A program made the position numbers and the translations under genes. The notes beneath the pieces were generated by a model. The model did not search any database. It was not told the DNA's origin and was given only the letters and a program-made list of their open reading frames with translations. From positions 1 to 21,462 of the IMG/VR virus record IMGVR_UViG_3300036852_000027: a stretch of DNA of 21,462 bases, one strand, 5' to 3'. The first letter of the stretch is position 1. Every line of letters begins with the position of its first letter. Source of the DNA: a virus. Below are positions 1-8,468 of this stretch, piece by piece.

Positions 1-155
1 GACCCCGACTCTGAGGGCGACGGGCTGGAACTTGGCGATACACTTGCACTCGGACTAACTGACGCACTAGGTGATTGGGACGCACTCGGACTCACGGAAG
101 GTGATACTGACGCGCTTGGACTAGTCGAAGCACTAGGGCTCACGCTAAAGCTGGA
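1..155 (-). repeat. Ser/Pro/Ala-coding repeat in tail hub gene
   Basis: About 50 codons in which nearly every second residue is Ser, arranged as SP-S-x-S units with x = A, V, T or Q. Ser is encoded by AGC, AGT, TCA, TCC and TCG in mixed order, so the pattern is conserved as protein rather than as recent DNA duplication. It continues past the left edge. Confidence 0.85.
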
Positions 156-1976
156 TGCCGCCGTCGTCGCACATACCTTGACCCCATTGGTCGCCCCGGT
201 CAGCGAGTAGGTCTGCACGCAGAACTGGTAAGTACCCGCGATGCCCGCAGGCCAGTCAAAACGGGCCTTGTTGTCGGCGTCCGGGCTGAGGCGAATGGGG
301 CTGAGTGTCTGCACGCCACCGGGCTCCGTGACATAGAGCCGCGCGTACTGGCCGCCTGCGTAGGAGCCGAAGATGATTGCGCCCGTGATGAACGACTCTA
401 GAGTGCCTGAGATGCCCACTTGGAGCGTGTACTGGAGCCCGTTGGGTGGGAGCAGCGCAGTGTCAAACGCTGCGGACGGGGGCGCAGTGGCCCAGACGAT
501 AGCAGGGTTCGTGCCATCACTGCCCTCAGGCGCACCAAACACGCTCAGCCCGATGGAGTACTGGTCTTCAGTGGCTGCCAGCCGAAAGTTGTGCTCACCC
601 TCGTAGCTGACATTCGGCGTGCGCGCGTGCACCCGGAACACCTTCTCCACAAACGGGTCAGTCCACCTGAACCTGTAGACATCTCCGGGCCATAACGACT
701 CGCCGACAGCGCCTGCGTTGATGACCAGCGGTGGCAGGGGCTGTGAAAGCGCGCGGCCAGCCTGCACTACCAGCTTCTGTGCCAACGACGCACTGGCCAC
801 ACCGGGAAACTCCATCGTGTGCGGGGCCGTGCGACGCTGTACCTGCCAGTTGGCCGGGTCTTCATAGATCGCCGGGCGGGGCTGGTAGTTGTTATCGGCG
901 TTGGTGTAGTTGAGGATCACCCGGTTGAACGTGTCGGCATAATCGCCGGGCGTGTACTCCTCGACATTGGACAGGTTGGCTGGGCTAAGCAATGGTAGCG
1001 CAGGAATTGAGTAGTCTTTGCGTATCAGTTTGATCTTCAACCCATCGCTGGGGTGCTCGTAGACCTCGGCATCCACGCTCTGCCTCAACTGATCAAACAC
1101 ATCCTGCACGCGCCCACCCGTGTTGATCTCGCCGCTGAAGCCGTTAGCTTCGGCAAACACAGTAGCCGCAGCCGCCCGCCAACTGGGCAAGTGAATGTTG
1201 CCCACTGGGTACTGAGCCCCATAGTCAGCACTCGTCGCCCACTCGTACATAGCATGGATGCGGTTATACGAATCGTCAGCCAGTCGCGCATCCCCGGTAC
1301 CCAGCACGTCTGGCCACGCCATCACCTCCACCTTCCACTCACGCAGCTGCATTGCCTCTGCTGGCCCGGCGTTGAAGTACCCTGATTCAGTCGCACCAGA
1401 GCGACCACGGATGATTAGGGCGGCCACGCCATGCAACCCCGGCACGTTGCCCTCCACCGACGCGAGGTAGGGGTTGCGTGGTTGGGTGTAAGTGCCGCCT
1501 AGTACATCACAGACACCGTAGATGCCACCCTGCCCCGGTGGTTGGTCACCACCAAACAACTGCGGGTCATCGAGCAGCAGCGTCCCCCCAGCGTTGTCAA
1601 ACAGCGGGGCCACCGCACAAGGCAGGTCTTGCACGTACACCTGATGCACGCGGTTAATCGGTCCCCAGCAAAGCGCAAACCCCTGGCCCACGTAGTAGCG
1701 ATAGGAGACCGTGATAGTGTCCAGCAGGAACGCAAACTCCCCCGCCCACAGGTAATCGGTCCAATGACTGTCGCGCTCCACGGCCCGCGCACTGAAGTCG
1801 CCCAGCCAGATACGTTGCGGCGTGGTCTTCCACTTGCCGCGCACGTAGGGGATCGGGCGTGTCTCATCGCCTTTGTTGGCGTTGAGTAGATCCTCGAACG
1901 TACCTTTCTTGGGCCGGGGACGAGTGATTTCGCCCAGCCACAGTTGGCCAACGATGAGTGCTGCTGCAAAGGACAT
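1..1976 (-). CDS. Tail tip / central hub protein (J-like), partial, with Ser/Pro repeat at the window edge
   Basis: The frame is open for 658 codons from the ATG at 1976 and leaves the window without a stop, so the C-terminus is missing. The ATG follows directly after the TAG of the DUF2163-like gene. The first ~350 residues have the feel of phage tail-hub (lambda J/GTA hub) N-terminal regions, with IPYVRGKWKTTPQRIWLGD near residues 42-60. This is recognised from general resemblance and gene position, not from a diagnostic motif. Residues ~500-607 look like a beta-sandwich (fibronectin/Ig-like) domain. From residue ~608 to the edge the protein is a Ser-Pro-Ala/Val repeat (SVSPSAST and variants). 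Being last in the tail cascade after tape measure and L-like protein, it should form the distal tail tip and contact the host. The Ser/Pro stretch may be a linker to a further receptor-binding domain or a terminal tail; the window cannot decide. Confidence 0.75.
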   Translation of the reverse strand, partial: MSFAAALIVGQLWLGEITRPRPKKGTFEDLLNANKGDETRPIPYVRGKWKTTPQRIWLGDFSARAVERDSHWTDYLWAGEFAFLLDTITVSYRYYVGQGFALCWGPINRVHQVYVQDLPCAVAPLFDNAGGTLLLDDPQLFGGDQPPGQGGIYGVCDVLGGTYTQPRNPYLASVEGNVPGLHGVAALIIRGRSGATESGYFNAGPAEAMQLREWKVEVMAWPDVLGTGDARLADDSYNRIHAMYEWATSADYGAQYPVGNIHLPSWRAAAATVFAEANGFSGEINTGGRVQDVFDQLRQSVDAEVYEHPSDGLKIKLIRKDYSIPALPLLSPANLSNVEEYTPGDYADTFNRVILNYTNADNNYQPRPAIYEDPANWQVQRRTAPHTMEFPGVASASLAQKLVVQAGRALSQPLPPLVINAGAVGESLWPGDVYRFRWTDPFVEKVFRVHARTPNVSYEGEHNFRLAATEDQYSIGLSVFGAPEGSDGTNPAIVWATAPPSAAFDTALLPPNGLQYTLQVGISGTLESFITGAIIFGSYAGGQYARLYVTEPGGVQTLSPIRLSPDADNKARFDWPAGIAGTYQFCVQTYSLTGATNGVKVCATTAASSFSVSPSASTSPSASVSPSVSPSASQSPSASVSPSASVSPSSSPSPSESG

Positions 1977-2795
1977 CTAAACTGCTCGTATCCCGTCGTT
2001 AGTGAAGTCGCGGTTGGGCGTCAACTTCCAGCCACCCCAGGCTTCACCACTGTTAGTGGCCGACCCGTATAGCACGCTACAGGTTTCCAGTGTCAAGTCG
2101 TCGCCAGCAAACACGTCCACGGTGTCACTAAGCTGGATCGATGTAGCCGGGAATGCCCGGTTCAGCGTCAGTACCCCCGCCACAGCCTTCTCCACCGTAC
2201 GCCAGTCGTTGTCTGGAGTGCGTATCATGCCGCCCTTGTAGTAGGCGTCCACCTGTGCCAATCCTGTCACGGTGACTGTAGGCTCACTGACGTCGTCCGA
2301 CTTAGCGCTGACCACCACCGACTCCTTGAAGTCCTCGATGTTCACCGGGCAGCGACCATCGCCGATATGGAACCTGCACAGCGGGTTGAGTGACTCAGTC
2401 AGCGCTTCTCTACCAAAGTGAATCTCCTGCTGGGTTTTGCAAGTGAGTTCAGCCGCGCGGAACGAATCACGCCAAGCGACGCGGACTATCCTGCCTGCCC
2501 AGTGGGGCGCAACCTCAGTGACTGCCAGCCCGCTCACTGCCAACACCTCCCAGATACGCAACTCGATGCCAAATGGCGGTGGGTGTGAGATGTAGTTCAT
2601 GGCTACGCTGAGGTCGTCACGCATGCGCACGGTGATGCGCGCCTGTGACGGGTCGGAACTAAAGGTCGGTGGAGTGTGCGAGATAGAAGTGAAGTCGTAT
2701 TGCTCCCCGGCATAGGTCAACCCGTGGGCCACGTTGGTATACGTCGACGCGCCCGAGGGGTCGGCAAAACGGTAGAGGTAGAATTGTTCGCTCAT
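1977..2795 (-). CDS. Minor tail / hub protein of the DUF2163 (BR0599) / lambda L type
   Basis: 272 aa. It starts at an ATG overlapping the stop of the upstream gene (ATGA at 2795-2792) and ends one base before the hub ATG. Central and C-terminal cysteines lie at residues 119, 140, 149 and 239, with the local motif CRFHIGDGRCPVN (140-152) and a GGWKLTPN stretch after the last Cys. This layout matches what I recall of the BR0599/DUF2163 family, which occupies the same place as lambda minor tail protein L. Lambda L uses four cysteines for an iron-sulfur cluster; whether this protein does is inference. Position between tape measure and J-like hub supports a role in tail-tip assembly, joining the tape measure/tube end to the hub. 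Confidence 0.72.
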   Translation of the reverse strand: MSEQFYLYRFADPSGASTYTNVAHGLTYAGEQYDFTSISHTPPTFSSDPSQARITVRMRDDLSVAMNYISHPPPFGIELRIWEVLAVSGLAVTEVAPHWAGRIVRVAWRDSFRAAELTCKTQQEIHFGREALTESLNPLCRFHIGDGRCPVNIEDFKESVVVSAKSDDVSEPTVTVTGLAQVDAYYKGGMIRTPDNDWRTVEKAVAGVLTLNRAFPATSIQLSDTVDVFAGDDLTLETCSVLYGSATNSGEAWGGWKLTPNRDFTNDGIRAV

Positions 2796-3202
2796 GCGGT
2801 GACTATTAGCGCGCCTGACGGAAACCTGAGCCGCTTGCCCACCTGGATACTCCGCGCTGGCTGAATTGCGCCGTACAGGTAAGTCTCAGTGAATGCACCC
2901 GAGGCCGTATCCACGATGTCGAAGGCAATCAAGTCGTTGTCGACCGACGACGGCACCGGGAACTCCAGCGGGTCCACGTTGACTGAGCGCGAAGTGAGTA
3001 GCGGGTCAGTGAATAGCGTGGCGGCACGGACGAGTGCCAACCGAACGTAGGCGCCATAGGTCGTCTCCGTGCCGCTACTCGTCTTGGTCGACGGGGTGGT
3101 GAGCAGGCGCAGGTACACGGTGGCTCCCAGCGTCGGCGTGATGCCGCGCAGGTAGAAGTTGAGTGCTTGAGCCGCACCAATGGCTGTTAGTCCGCCTGCC
3201 AT
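2792..3202 (-). CDS. Small tail protein (unknown family), downstream of tape measure
   Basis: 136 aa, starting at 3202, where the tape measure stop overlaps it. The body contains YLRLLTTPSTKTSSGTETTY followed by GAYVRLAL. This T-x-GTE-x-x-GxYxR pattern recalls small beta-rich phage tail proteins often found near tail-fibre or tip genes. The C-terminal half is rich in beta-type alternation (FPVPSSVDNDLIAFDIV, then TYLYGAIQPARSIQVGKRL). No signal peptide or membrane segment is seen. Location between the tape measure and the L-like protein matches the slot of lambda M (tail tip), but sequence similarity to M cannot be claimed. Function is inferred only as tail-tip or tail-fibre associated structural protein. 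Confidence 0.6.
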   Translation of the reverse strand: MAGGLTAIGAAQALNFYLRGITPTLGATVYLRLLTTPSTKTSSGTETTYGAYVRLALVRAATLFTDPLLTSRSVNVDPLEFPVPSSVDNDLIAFDIVDTASGAFTETYLYGAIQPARSIQVGKRLRFPSGALIVTA

Positions 3203-6200
3203 CAGCGCACCCTAATCCTGCGGCCAACTTCGTCGGCGTTCTCACTGATCACATTCATAATATCCCTCGCTCCTTCCGCGCTACGTAGATGCCCACCTAC
3301 CAGTTGTCGCCTATCCAACAGGTTAAGTATGCGCACGTTGGTCTGGGCTGCTTCACCACCAGCCAGTTGCAACTCAGGCGCGTGCACTGGTACCACCGAG
3401 CGTCGTGATGGTAGCGACGCCAGCATGTTTAGTTCCGCGTTACGCGCGCTGATTAACCCACCCTCGGCAAACCCTTGCACCCGCCCGTATAGCCCCTTGG
3501 TACGCGCCAGGAACTCTCGCAGAATGCGCACTTGATGAGCAGCATGCTTCGGGTCAGTAGTAAGCACCGCCTCGTCAAACCCACCCTCTACAATACGTAC
3601 CAGCCCGCCGGGTGTCGCCGGAAACATGCCGGTGGCTGCGACACTGGCCCCGGCCCCGCTGGCCAGCCCACTAAACGCCTGCGTCCCCGCTGCGGCCCCA
3701 ACGGCAGCGGCAAACGCTGCTCCCGCTGCTACGACTGCGGCGGTAAACCCAGTGGCTGCGGCTGTAATTGCCGTCGTGAACGCCACCCCACCTGTAGCCA
3801 GCGCGGTCCCAGCTGTCGCTCCGCCTGTCGCCATCGCGGCTCCGGCAGTAGTCCCACCGGTTGTTAGCGCCGCACTGGCCGTCGCCGCTGCGCCCGCATC
3901 ACCCGCTGCACCGGCCACCGCCCCACCCAGCCCACCTGTCGCACCTTCACCGCCGCCTCCGCCAAACCCAAACAGACGTTTGATCGAGGCGATGATGCCC
4001 CCACCTGCCCCAACCTGCTCGCCCGGTGTGCCAAAGATTGATTCAATTAGCTGCTCGCTAAACCTCTGCGCAATGAAATCTTCGATACGACCGGCTACGA
4101 CATCCAGTAGCCCCAGCAGCTTCTCCTGCGCGGTTTGTGTGCGATCGGTCAGGCTACGAAAGAAGTCAGCAAACCCCTCCTGCAACGCGTCGATGGACAC
4201 TGACCGCAACGCCTTATCGAAGTCAGCGGTCTCAGTCGTAGCTACCCGAATCTCTCGGGCCGTGGCCTGCGCATCCGTCGCCTGCTTCTGCAGCCCTTGA
4301 TCACCACTACGCTCAGCAATCTGACGTAACAACTCAGCCTGACGTTCCAAATCGGCCACGTACTCGCCATTCAGCTTCTTGACAAGGATGCGGCCTTCGA
4401 TTTCAGCCAGATCTCGATGGCGCACGGCCAGTTCGACCTCGGCAATCTTGGCTTGTAGTTCATCCTGTATGCGAGCAAACTCCTTGGCGGCGAGATTGAA
4501 CTGCTCGGTGAAGGTGAGCTTACCCAGACGCTCGATCTCCTGATCGATGTCCCTGATCTGGTCAGTAAGTTCCTTAGGTGGCTTCAGCGCACCCAGCTTG
4601 TCAATTGACTCCAGCAGGATGCCACGAGTTATCAGCAATCGCTGCTTCAACTCCTCCTCACCTGCTAGCCGCCGTTTGATCGCCTCGGTTTCCCTCAACC
4701 CCCGGAAATCCACCTCGTTGGCAATCTTCCGCTCCAAGTCAGCTTGCTTCTGCTTGGCGTTGGCGATGAATTGTTCGCTGGCAGTCAGCGTAGCCTGCGC
4801 GTCACGCAGCAGCACCGTGTTGCGGATTAGCTCGATTTGTTGCTGGTTGAGTTGTTTAGCTGCAGCAATTCGTTTCAGTTCGTCGGCGTCACGAGCTTTC
4901 TCAGCTTCAGCCTGCTCATCGTTTAGCTTGGCTTGGGTTTGCGCTAGCCCCTTCAGCGTCTTATCGAACTCGTCGATAACTTCTTGATTCAGCGCGCTCT
5001 CAATCGCACCCTGTAGCTTCGCAAACTCAACTTCCAGCTTGCGCACGTCCTCACGCTGTTGGACAGCGGCCTCAGCCAGCGCAAAGGTCACTTCATCGGT
5101 TAGCTGTTTGCGTTTAGCCTGGATCTCAATCAGCTTGCGTTCACCTTCAATAGCAGCGGCCTCAGCTTCCTTGGCCTGTGCTTGTCGGCGGGTGCGCTCA
5201 GCAGCCGGGAGACGCTGATCCGTAGCTTGTTTGAGTAGTCGCGCCTGAGCTAAGCGAGCCTGCTTAACCAATTCCCCCTGTGCCTCGGCTTCCTTGGCCA
5301 GCGCGGAATTAGTTAGTACCGCCCGCGTCTGCAGATATTCGCGGTAGGAGCGCAGTTGTTGCTTGAACGCTGATTCGTTAGCCCGTAACAACTCCTCGTT
5401 GCTGGCTTCCTGCTCGGCCACCCGCTTCTCACCCTCGGCCTTGACAATCGCAGTAATCGCCTTCTGCAGTTGCTCCTGAGCGTTGCGTAGCGCGGTGCCA
5501 GACTTATCACGCCCGCCCAGTGTCTCGCGCAGAAACTCGTCGATGGTTTTCTGCTGTACCTGGGCTTGCTTGCGTACGGCCTCGCTCAGCTCAGGGTTCG
5601 CGGCAATGAATGCGCGGAAGAATTTCAATGCTCCGTCAAAGGTCGTCGATGCCTCACGGGCTAGTGCGGCAGCCGAACTAATCAACTTCTTGCGTCGCTT
5701 CTCAGCTTCCTCGGCAGCGTCACCAGCTTTCACCAAATCGCCTGACTGCTCCTTTAGCACGGCGTTGAAGTCACGGGTGGCATCAGTCGCCTTGATCGTC
5801 TCAGCGGTGTATGCCTGCAGTTGCACCAGCGTCTGCTCTACATCGCCCCTGAACACACCCATGTTCTTGGCGGCGAGTAGTAGCTGGCGGGCAGTCAGTC
5901 CACTCTGCTGCTCCAGCGTAGCCAGCGTAGCCACCTGCTCCTTAGCCGTGCCGTTCAGGCCATCGGTGGATTCGCGCAGTTCCTGATTAGTAGTGACCAG
6001 TGATTCTGACTCAGCCTGCAACGCACCCAATGCATCCTCGACCGTAGCCGCGTTGATTCCCTGCCGGGCTAGCTGGCGAGACTGCTCAGCTGTGATCGTA
6101 TTGGATTGACGAATTGAATCAGCCAGTGCCGCGTTGGCTTGTACGCGTCGGACGTTGGACTCAATCTCGCGCTCGTTAGCCGTCACCTGGGCCAGCGTAT

Positions 6201-8040
6201 TAGCGAGCGAACCAGCGAGGTTAGCCGCACCCTGCACCTGTTCGGCTTGCTTGAGTTGCAGCACCTTCTCTAACTCGGTCCGTAGCGCTGCCAGTCGCTG
6301 TTCTTCGTCAGCGATCCCAGTAACACGAGCCTGCGCTTGCACGTTCAGGCCAGCGTAGACCTCGGCTAGTCGCTGCTCTTCCTCGCTGGTACGCTTGACC
6401 CCGCTGGCCAGCCCATCAAGGAACTTTAGCTGCGCCTCCAACCCGCTAATCACCGCCTCCTGCGCATCAACCTGATCCTTGCTGAGTTGAATCGCTTCCT
6501 TCTGCGACGACTTGTAGGCGGCGTAGATTGCTATGGCGGCGGCAATAGCCAGTCCTACGCCCACGAGGCTGGCAGCGACCAGCGAGTTGGCAGCAGCCAG
6601 CGTGGTCTCGGCCTCAGCTGCAGCGAGGGCACCTGTGGCCAGCAGGCGCAGGTTACGAATCACCTCACCTAGCCCGACTGTGCTCAATTGTGCAAACCCA
6701 ACAATGAGTCGGCCTACGCCAGTTGTCAGCTGCCCAAACACAAACAACACTGGTCCCAGCGCCGCCACAAACCCGCCCAGTACAACGATCAGTGACTGTA
6801 GGGGTCGAGGTAGATCACGGAAGGCTTCGGCCAGTCGAGTGATCACGGGTGCGGCGACGTCTATCAGCCTGCTGAGCACCGGCAGCAACGCCTCACCTAC
6901 CGCCGCACTGGCCCTGAACACGGTGTCACGGAAGTTCTCGAAGGCGTTGCGTGCTCCAGCGGCAGCGCGAGGCAGCTTCTCAAGCTGGCTGGTAAGCACG
7001 TTAAGGAACTCACGGGATGAGAGACCAAGTTCTTGGATGTCGTCGGCATTCACTGTGCCAAAGGCTTGAAGGAGCGCGCGGCCCACGGCAGGTGCGGCCT
7101 CGATGATTGGCCTCAAGTCTTGGCTAAGTACCTTACCTTTAGCAGCAAGCTGGCCCAACTGTACAGTGACTCGCTCCAGTTCGGCCCGCCCACCGCCAGT
7201 CAGCGCGATGGCGTTAGCAAACTGGACCAGCGACTTCTCGGCTTCAGCGGCACTGAACCCCACCGCCTGTAGCCGGATACTACCCTGGATCGCTTCCTCA
7301 AACCCAATCCCCGGTAACTTAGCAATCTCGGTCAGGCGCTTCAGTTGCTTCTCAGCCTCAGCCGACGAGCCTACGATGGCTGTCAGTCCACGTTTTAGCG
7401 AGTCTAGACTAACTGCCGCCTGCGTACTACTCACACCCAAGGCCACCAGCGGCGCAGTCAGCGCAGCCGTCAACCCGATGCCCAGCGTACTCAGTCCCTG
7501 ACCTATGGACCGCAGTGAGTTGCCGACCGCTTGCACCGTCTTGTTGAACTGTTCCGAAGCCTGCCGCTGCTTCTCCAACGAGCGCACAAACACGTCTGCG
7601 CCCCGTTGCGCCTCTCGCACCTGCACGTCGGCGACGGTCTTGGCCGCTAGGGTACGCAGGGCTTCCTGCCGAGCGGCTTGGCGGGCGGTGGCAGCGTTAA
7701 TGCGAGCCACCTCAGCCGCAGCCTTGTTGGTAGCCGCGGCCTGCCGGGCGGTGGATTGGGCCAAGCGCTCACGAGCCAAGGCCAGTCGCTCAGTCGTCTG
7801 GCGTGCTCGCTCCTCTCGGTTGGCCAACTCCTGCGCCTGTATACTGAGCTTCTGCTGTTGTTGCTGGAGACGCTGGGCTGAGGCTGCAGCCTTGTCGAAG
7901 TTGGTAGTGCCACCGACCTTGATGGAGGCGACGCGTTGGAGCTGTTTCTCAACCTGAGACAGACCCTTGAGAGTCCGATCCAGGTTGCGAAGGATCAGCT
8001 CTAAGCTAATGATGAGTTTTGTGGTGTCGTCGGCAGCCAT
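3202..8040 (-). CDS. Tail tape measure protein
   Basis: 1612 aa, the longest gene, placed right after the tail chaperones as in most siphoviruses. Residues ~20-170 are a charged, Gln/Ala-rich coiled coil. Residues ~180-440 carry the tape-measure core (LGIGLTAALTAPLVALG, then an AEAEKQLKRLTEIAKLPGIG region). Residues ~483-508 are a hydrophobic helix. Residues ~515-1300 are long Lys/Glu/Ala/Gln coiled coil. Residues ~1350-1470 are extremely Gly/Ala/Thr-rich and contain further hydrophobic stretches, and the last ~140 residues are mixed. The protein sets tail length and is ejected with DNA; hydrophobic and Ala/Gly parts may insert into the host membrane. At ~1.5 angstrom per helical residue the length predicts a tail near 240 nm. 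The ATG (8040-8038) has no Shine-Dalgarno sequence and sits inside an 8-bp hairpin. Confidence 0.93.
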   Translation of the reverse strand: MAADDTTKLIISLELILRNLDRTLKGLSQVEKQLQRVASIKVGGTTNFDKAAASAQRLQQQQQKLSIQAQELANREERARQTTERLALARERLAQSTARQAAATNKAAAEVARINAATARQAARQEALRTLAAKTVADVQVREAQRGADVFVRSLEKQRQASEQFNKTVQAVGNSLRSIGQGLSTLGIGLTAALTAPLVALGVSSTQAAVSLDSLKRGLTAIVGSSAEAEKQLKRLTEIAKLPGIGFEEAIQGSIRLQAVGFSAAEAEKSLVQFANAIALTGGGRAELERVTVQLGQLAAKGKVLSQDLRPIIEAAPAVGRALLQAFGTVNADDIQELGLSSREFLNVLTSQLEKLPRAAAGARNAFENFRDTVFRASAAVGEALLPVLSRLIDVAAPVITRLAEAFRDLPRPLQSLIVVLGGFVAALGPVLFVFGQLTTGVGRLIVGFAQLSTVGLGEVIRNLRLLATGALAAAEAETTLAAANSLVAASLVGVGLAIAAAIAIYAAYKSSQKEAIQLSKDQVDAQEAVISGLEAQLKFLDGLASGVKRTSEEEQRLAEVYAGLNVQAQARVTGIADEEQRLAALRTELEKVLQLKQAEQVQGAANLAGSLANTLAQVTANEREIESNVRRVQANAALADSIRQSNTITAEQSRQLARQGINAATVEDALGALQAESESLVTTNQELRESTDGLNGTAKEQVATLATLEQQSGLTARQLLLAAKNMGVFRGDVEQTLVQLQAYTAETIKATDATRDFNAVLKEQSGDLVKAGDAAEEAEKRRKKLISSAAALAREASTTFDGALKFFRAFIAANPELSEAVRKQAQVQQKTIDEFLRETLGGRDKSGTALRNAQEQLQKAITAIVKAEGEKRVAEQEASNEELLRANESAFKQQLRSYREYLQTRAVLTNSALAKEAEAQGELVKQARLAQARLLKQATDQRLPAAERTRRQAQAKEAEAAAIEGERKLIEIQAKRKQLTDEVTFALAEAAVQQREDVRKLEVEFAKLQGAIESALNQEVIDEFDKTLKGLAQTQAKLNDEQAEAEKARDADELKRIAAAKQLNQQQIELIRNTVLLRDAQATLTASEQFIANAKQKQADLERKIANEVDFRGLRETEAIKRRLAGEEELKQRLLITRGILLESIDKLGALKPPKELTDQIRDIDQEIERLGKLTFTEQFNLAAKEFARIQDELQAKIAEVELAVRHRDLAEIEGRILVKKLNGEYVADLERQAELLRQIAERSGDQGLQKQATDAQATAREIRVATTETADFDKALRSVSIDALQEGFADFFRSLTDRTQTAQEKLLGLLDVVAGRIEDFIAQRFSEQLIESIFGTPGEQVGAGGGIIASIKRLFGFGGGGGEGATGGLGGAVAGAAGDAGAAATASAALTTGGTTAGAAMATGGATAGTALATGGVAFTTAITAAATGFTAAVVAAGAAFAAAVGAAAGTQAFSGLASGAGASVAATGMFPATPGGLVRIVEGGFDEAVLTTDPKHAAHQVRILREFLARTKGLYGRVQGFAEGGLISARNAELNMLASLPSRRSVVPVHAPELQLAGGEAAQTNVRILNLLDRRQLVGGHLRSAEGARDIMNVISENADEVGRRIRVR

Positions 8041-8057
8041 TGGTTAAGTCCAATGGC
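8036..8057 (-). promoter_or_regulatory. Hairpin burying the tape measure start codon
   Basis: Perfect inverted repeat GCCATTGG/CCAATGGC with a 6-nt loop. In the minus-strand mRNA the AUG of the tape measure gene lies in the 3' arm (CCAAUGGC), so the folded RNA would hide the start. It begins 11 nt after the stop of the Com-like gene, and no Shine-Dalgarno sequence lies between. This resembles the translation-inhibitor stem-loop at mom in phage Mu. A ribosome terminating on the Com-like gene could also open it. Confidence 0.65.
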
Positions 8058-8067
8058 ACTCGGCAGA

Positions 8068-8253
8068 TTAGGCAGGTGCTCGCAGAGTTCGTAGTATAGC
8101 AGGGTTATCAGCCATTTGCTTGAGAATCATCGCCACTGAAACGATGGCTGACTTTTTACAGTGACGACACTTGAGTTCGACGACGCCGTAGAAGTCCTTG
8201 CTCACCCGACAAAGGAGCTTGGAGCAGGCGTCACAGCGTACTTCGATGAGCAT
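8068..8253 (-). CDS. Mu Com-like zinc-finger regulator
   Basis: 61 aa. The ATG at 8253 overlaps the stop of the upstream gene (TGATG). It contains two Cys pairs, CDAC (7-10) and CRHC (29-32), with the frame IEVRCDACSKLL near the N-terminus and VELKCRHCKKSAIV after it. This closely follows the layout of phage Mu Com (RCKNCNKLL ... IRCPRCK), a small zinc-binding protein that binds mRNA and activates mom translation. Com-like proteins occur in many phages with no mom gene, often near tail genes. Here the next gene is the tape measure, whose start codon lies in a hairpin, so the likely target is that RNA; this is inference. The C-terminal ~20 residues are helical and unlike Mu Com. Confidence 0.75.
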   Translation of the reverse strand: MLIEVRCDACSKLLCRVSKDFYGVVELKCRHCKKSAIVSVAMILKQMADNPAILRTLRAPA

Positions 8254-8468
8254 CAGGTCAGCCTCTGCTTACATAAGTCGCAATGTGAGCCAGTGTTTGC
8301 GCATAACGGCTGAAAGACAAGCTCGTCTAGTTCTACTCCATCAAGGTCAACGTCTACGAATCGATTATCGTTAGACTTTACGCTGGCCATAAATGACGCA
8401 ATCAACTTGCGATCCTCGTCGGTCTCTGGAATCAGTGACAGTTCAGAACCTGTTAAGTCGATTTCCAT
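8253..8468 (-). CDS. Small acidic protein of unknown function
   Basis: 71 aa, with the ATG at 8468 overlapping the stop of the chaperone gene (TAATG), so it is probably translationally coupled. It is acidic at the N-terminus (MEIDLTGSELSLIPETDEDR) and has three cysteines near the C-terminus (C55, C63, C66 in CANTGSHCDLCK) that could bind a metal together with a histidine. It sits between the G-T chaperone and the Com-like zinc finger, and the shared Cys character of the pair may indicate joint action. I do not recognise a family. Its presence as an open, coupled frame in a dense operon supports it as a real gene. Confidence 0.65.
   Translation of the reverse strand: MEIDLTGSELSLIPETDEDRKLIASFMASVKSNDNRFVDVDLDGVELDELVFQPLCANTGSHCDLCKQRLT

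Noticed and set aside
1499-1969. 156-codon minus-strand frame at the start of the hub gene
   Set aside because: Arg/Cys/Thr-rich shadow of the hub frame that begins at 1976 and stays open to the window edge.
3626-4300. Long Ala/Pro-rich open frame on the plus strand
   Set aside because: It is the antisense reading of the Gly/Ala-rich part of the tape measure gene; low complexity keeps the opposite strand free of stops. No ribosome binding site and against the direction of the whole operon.
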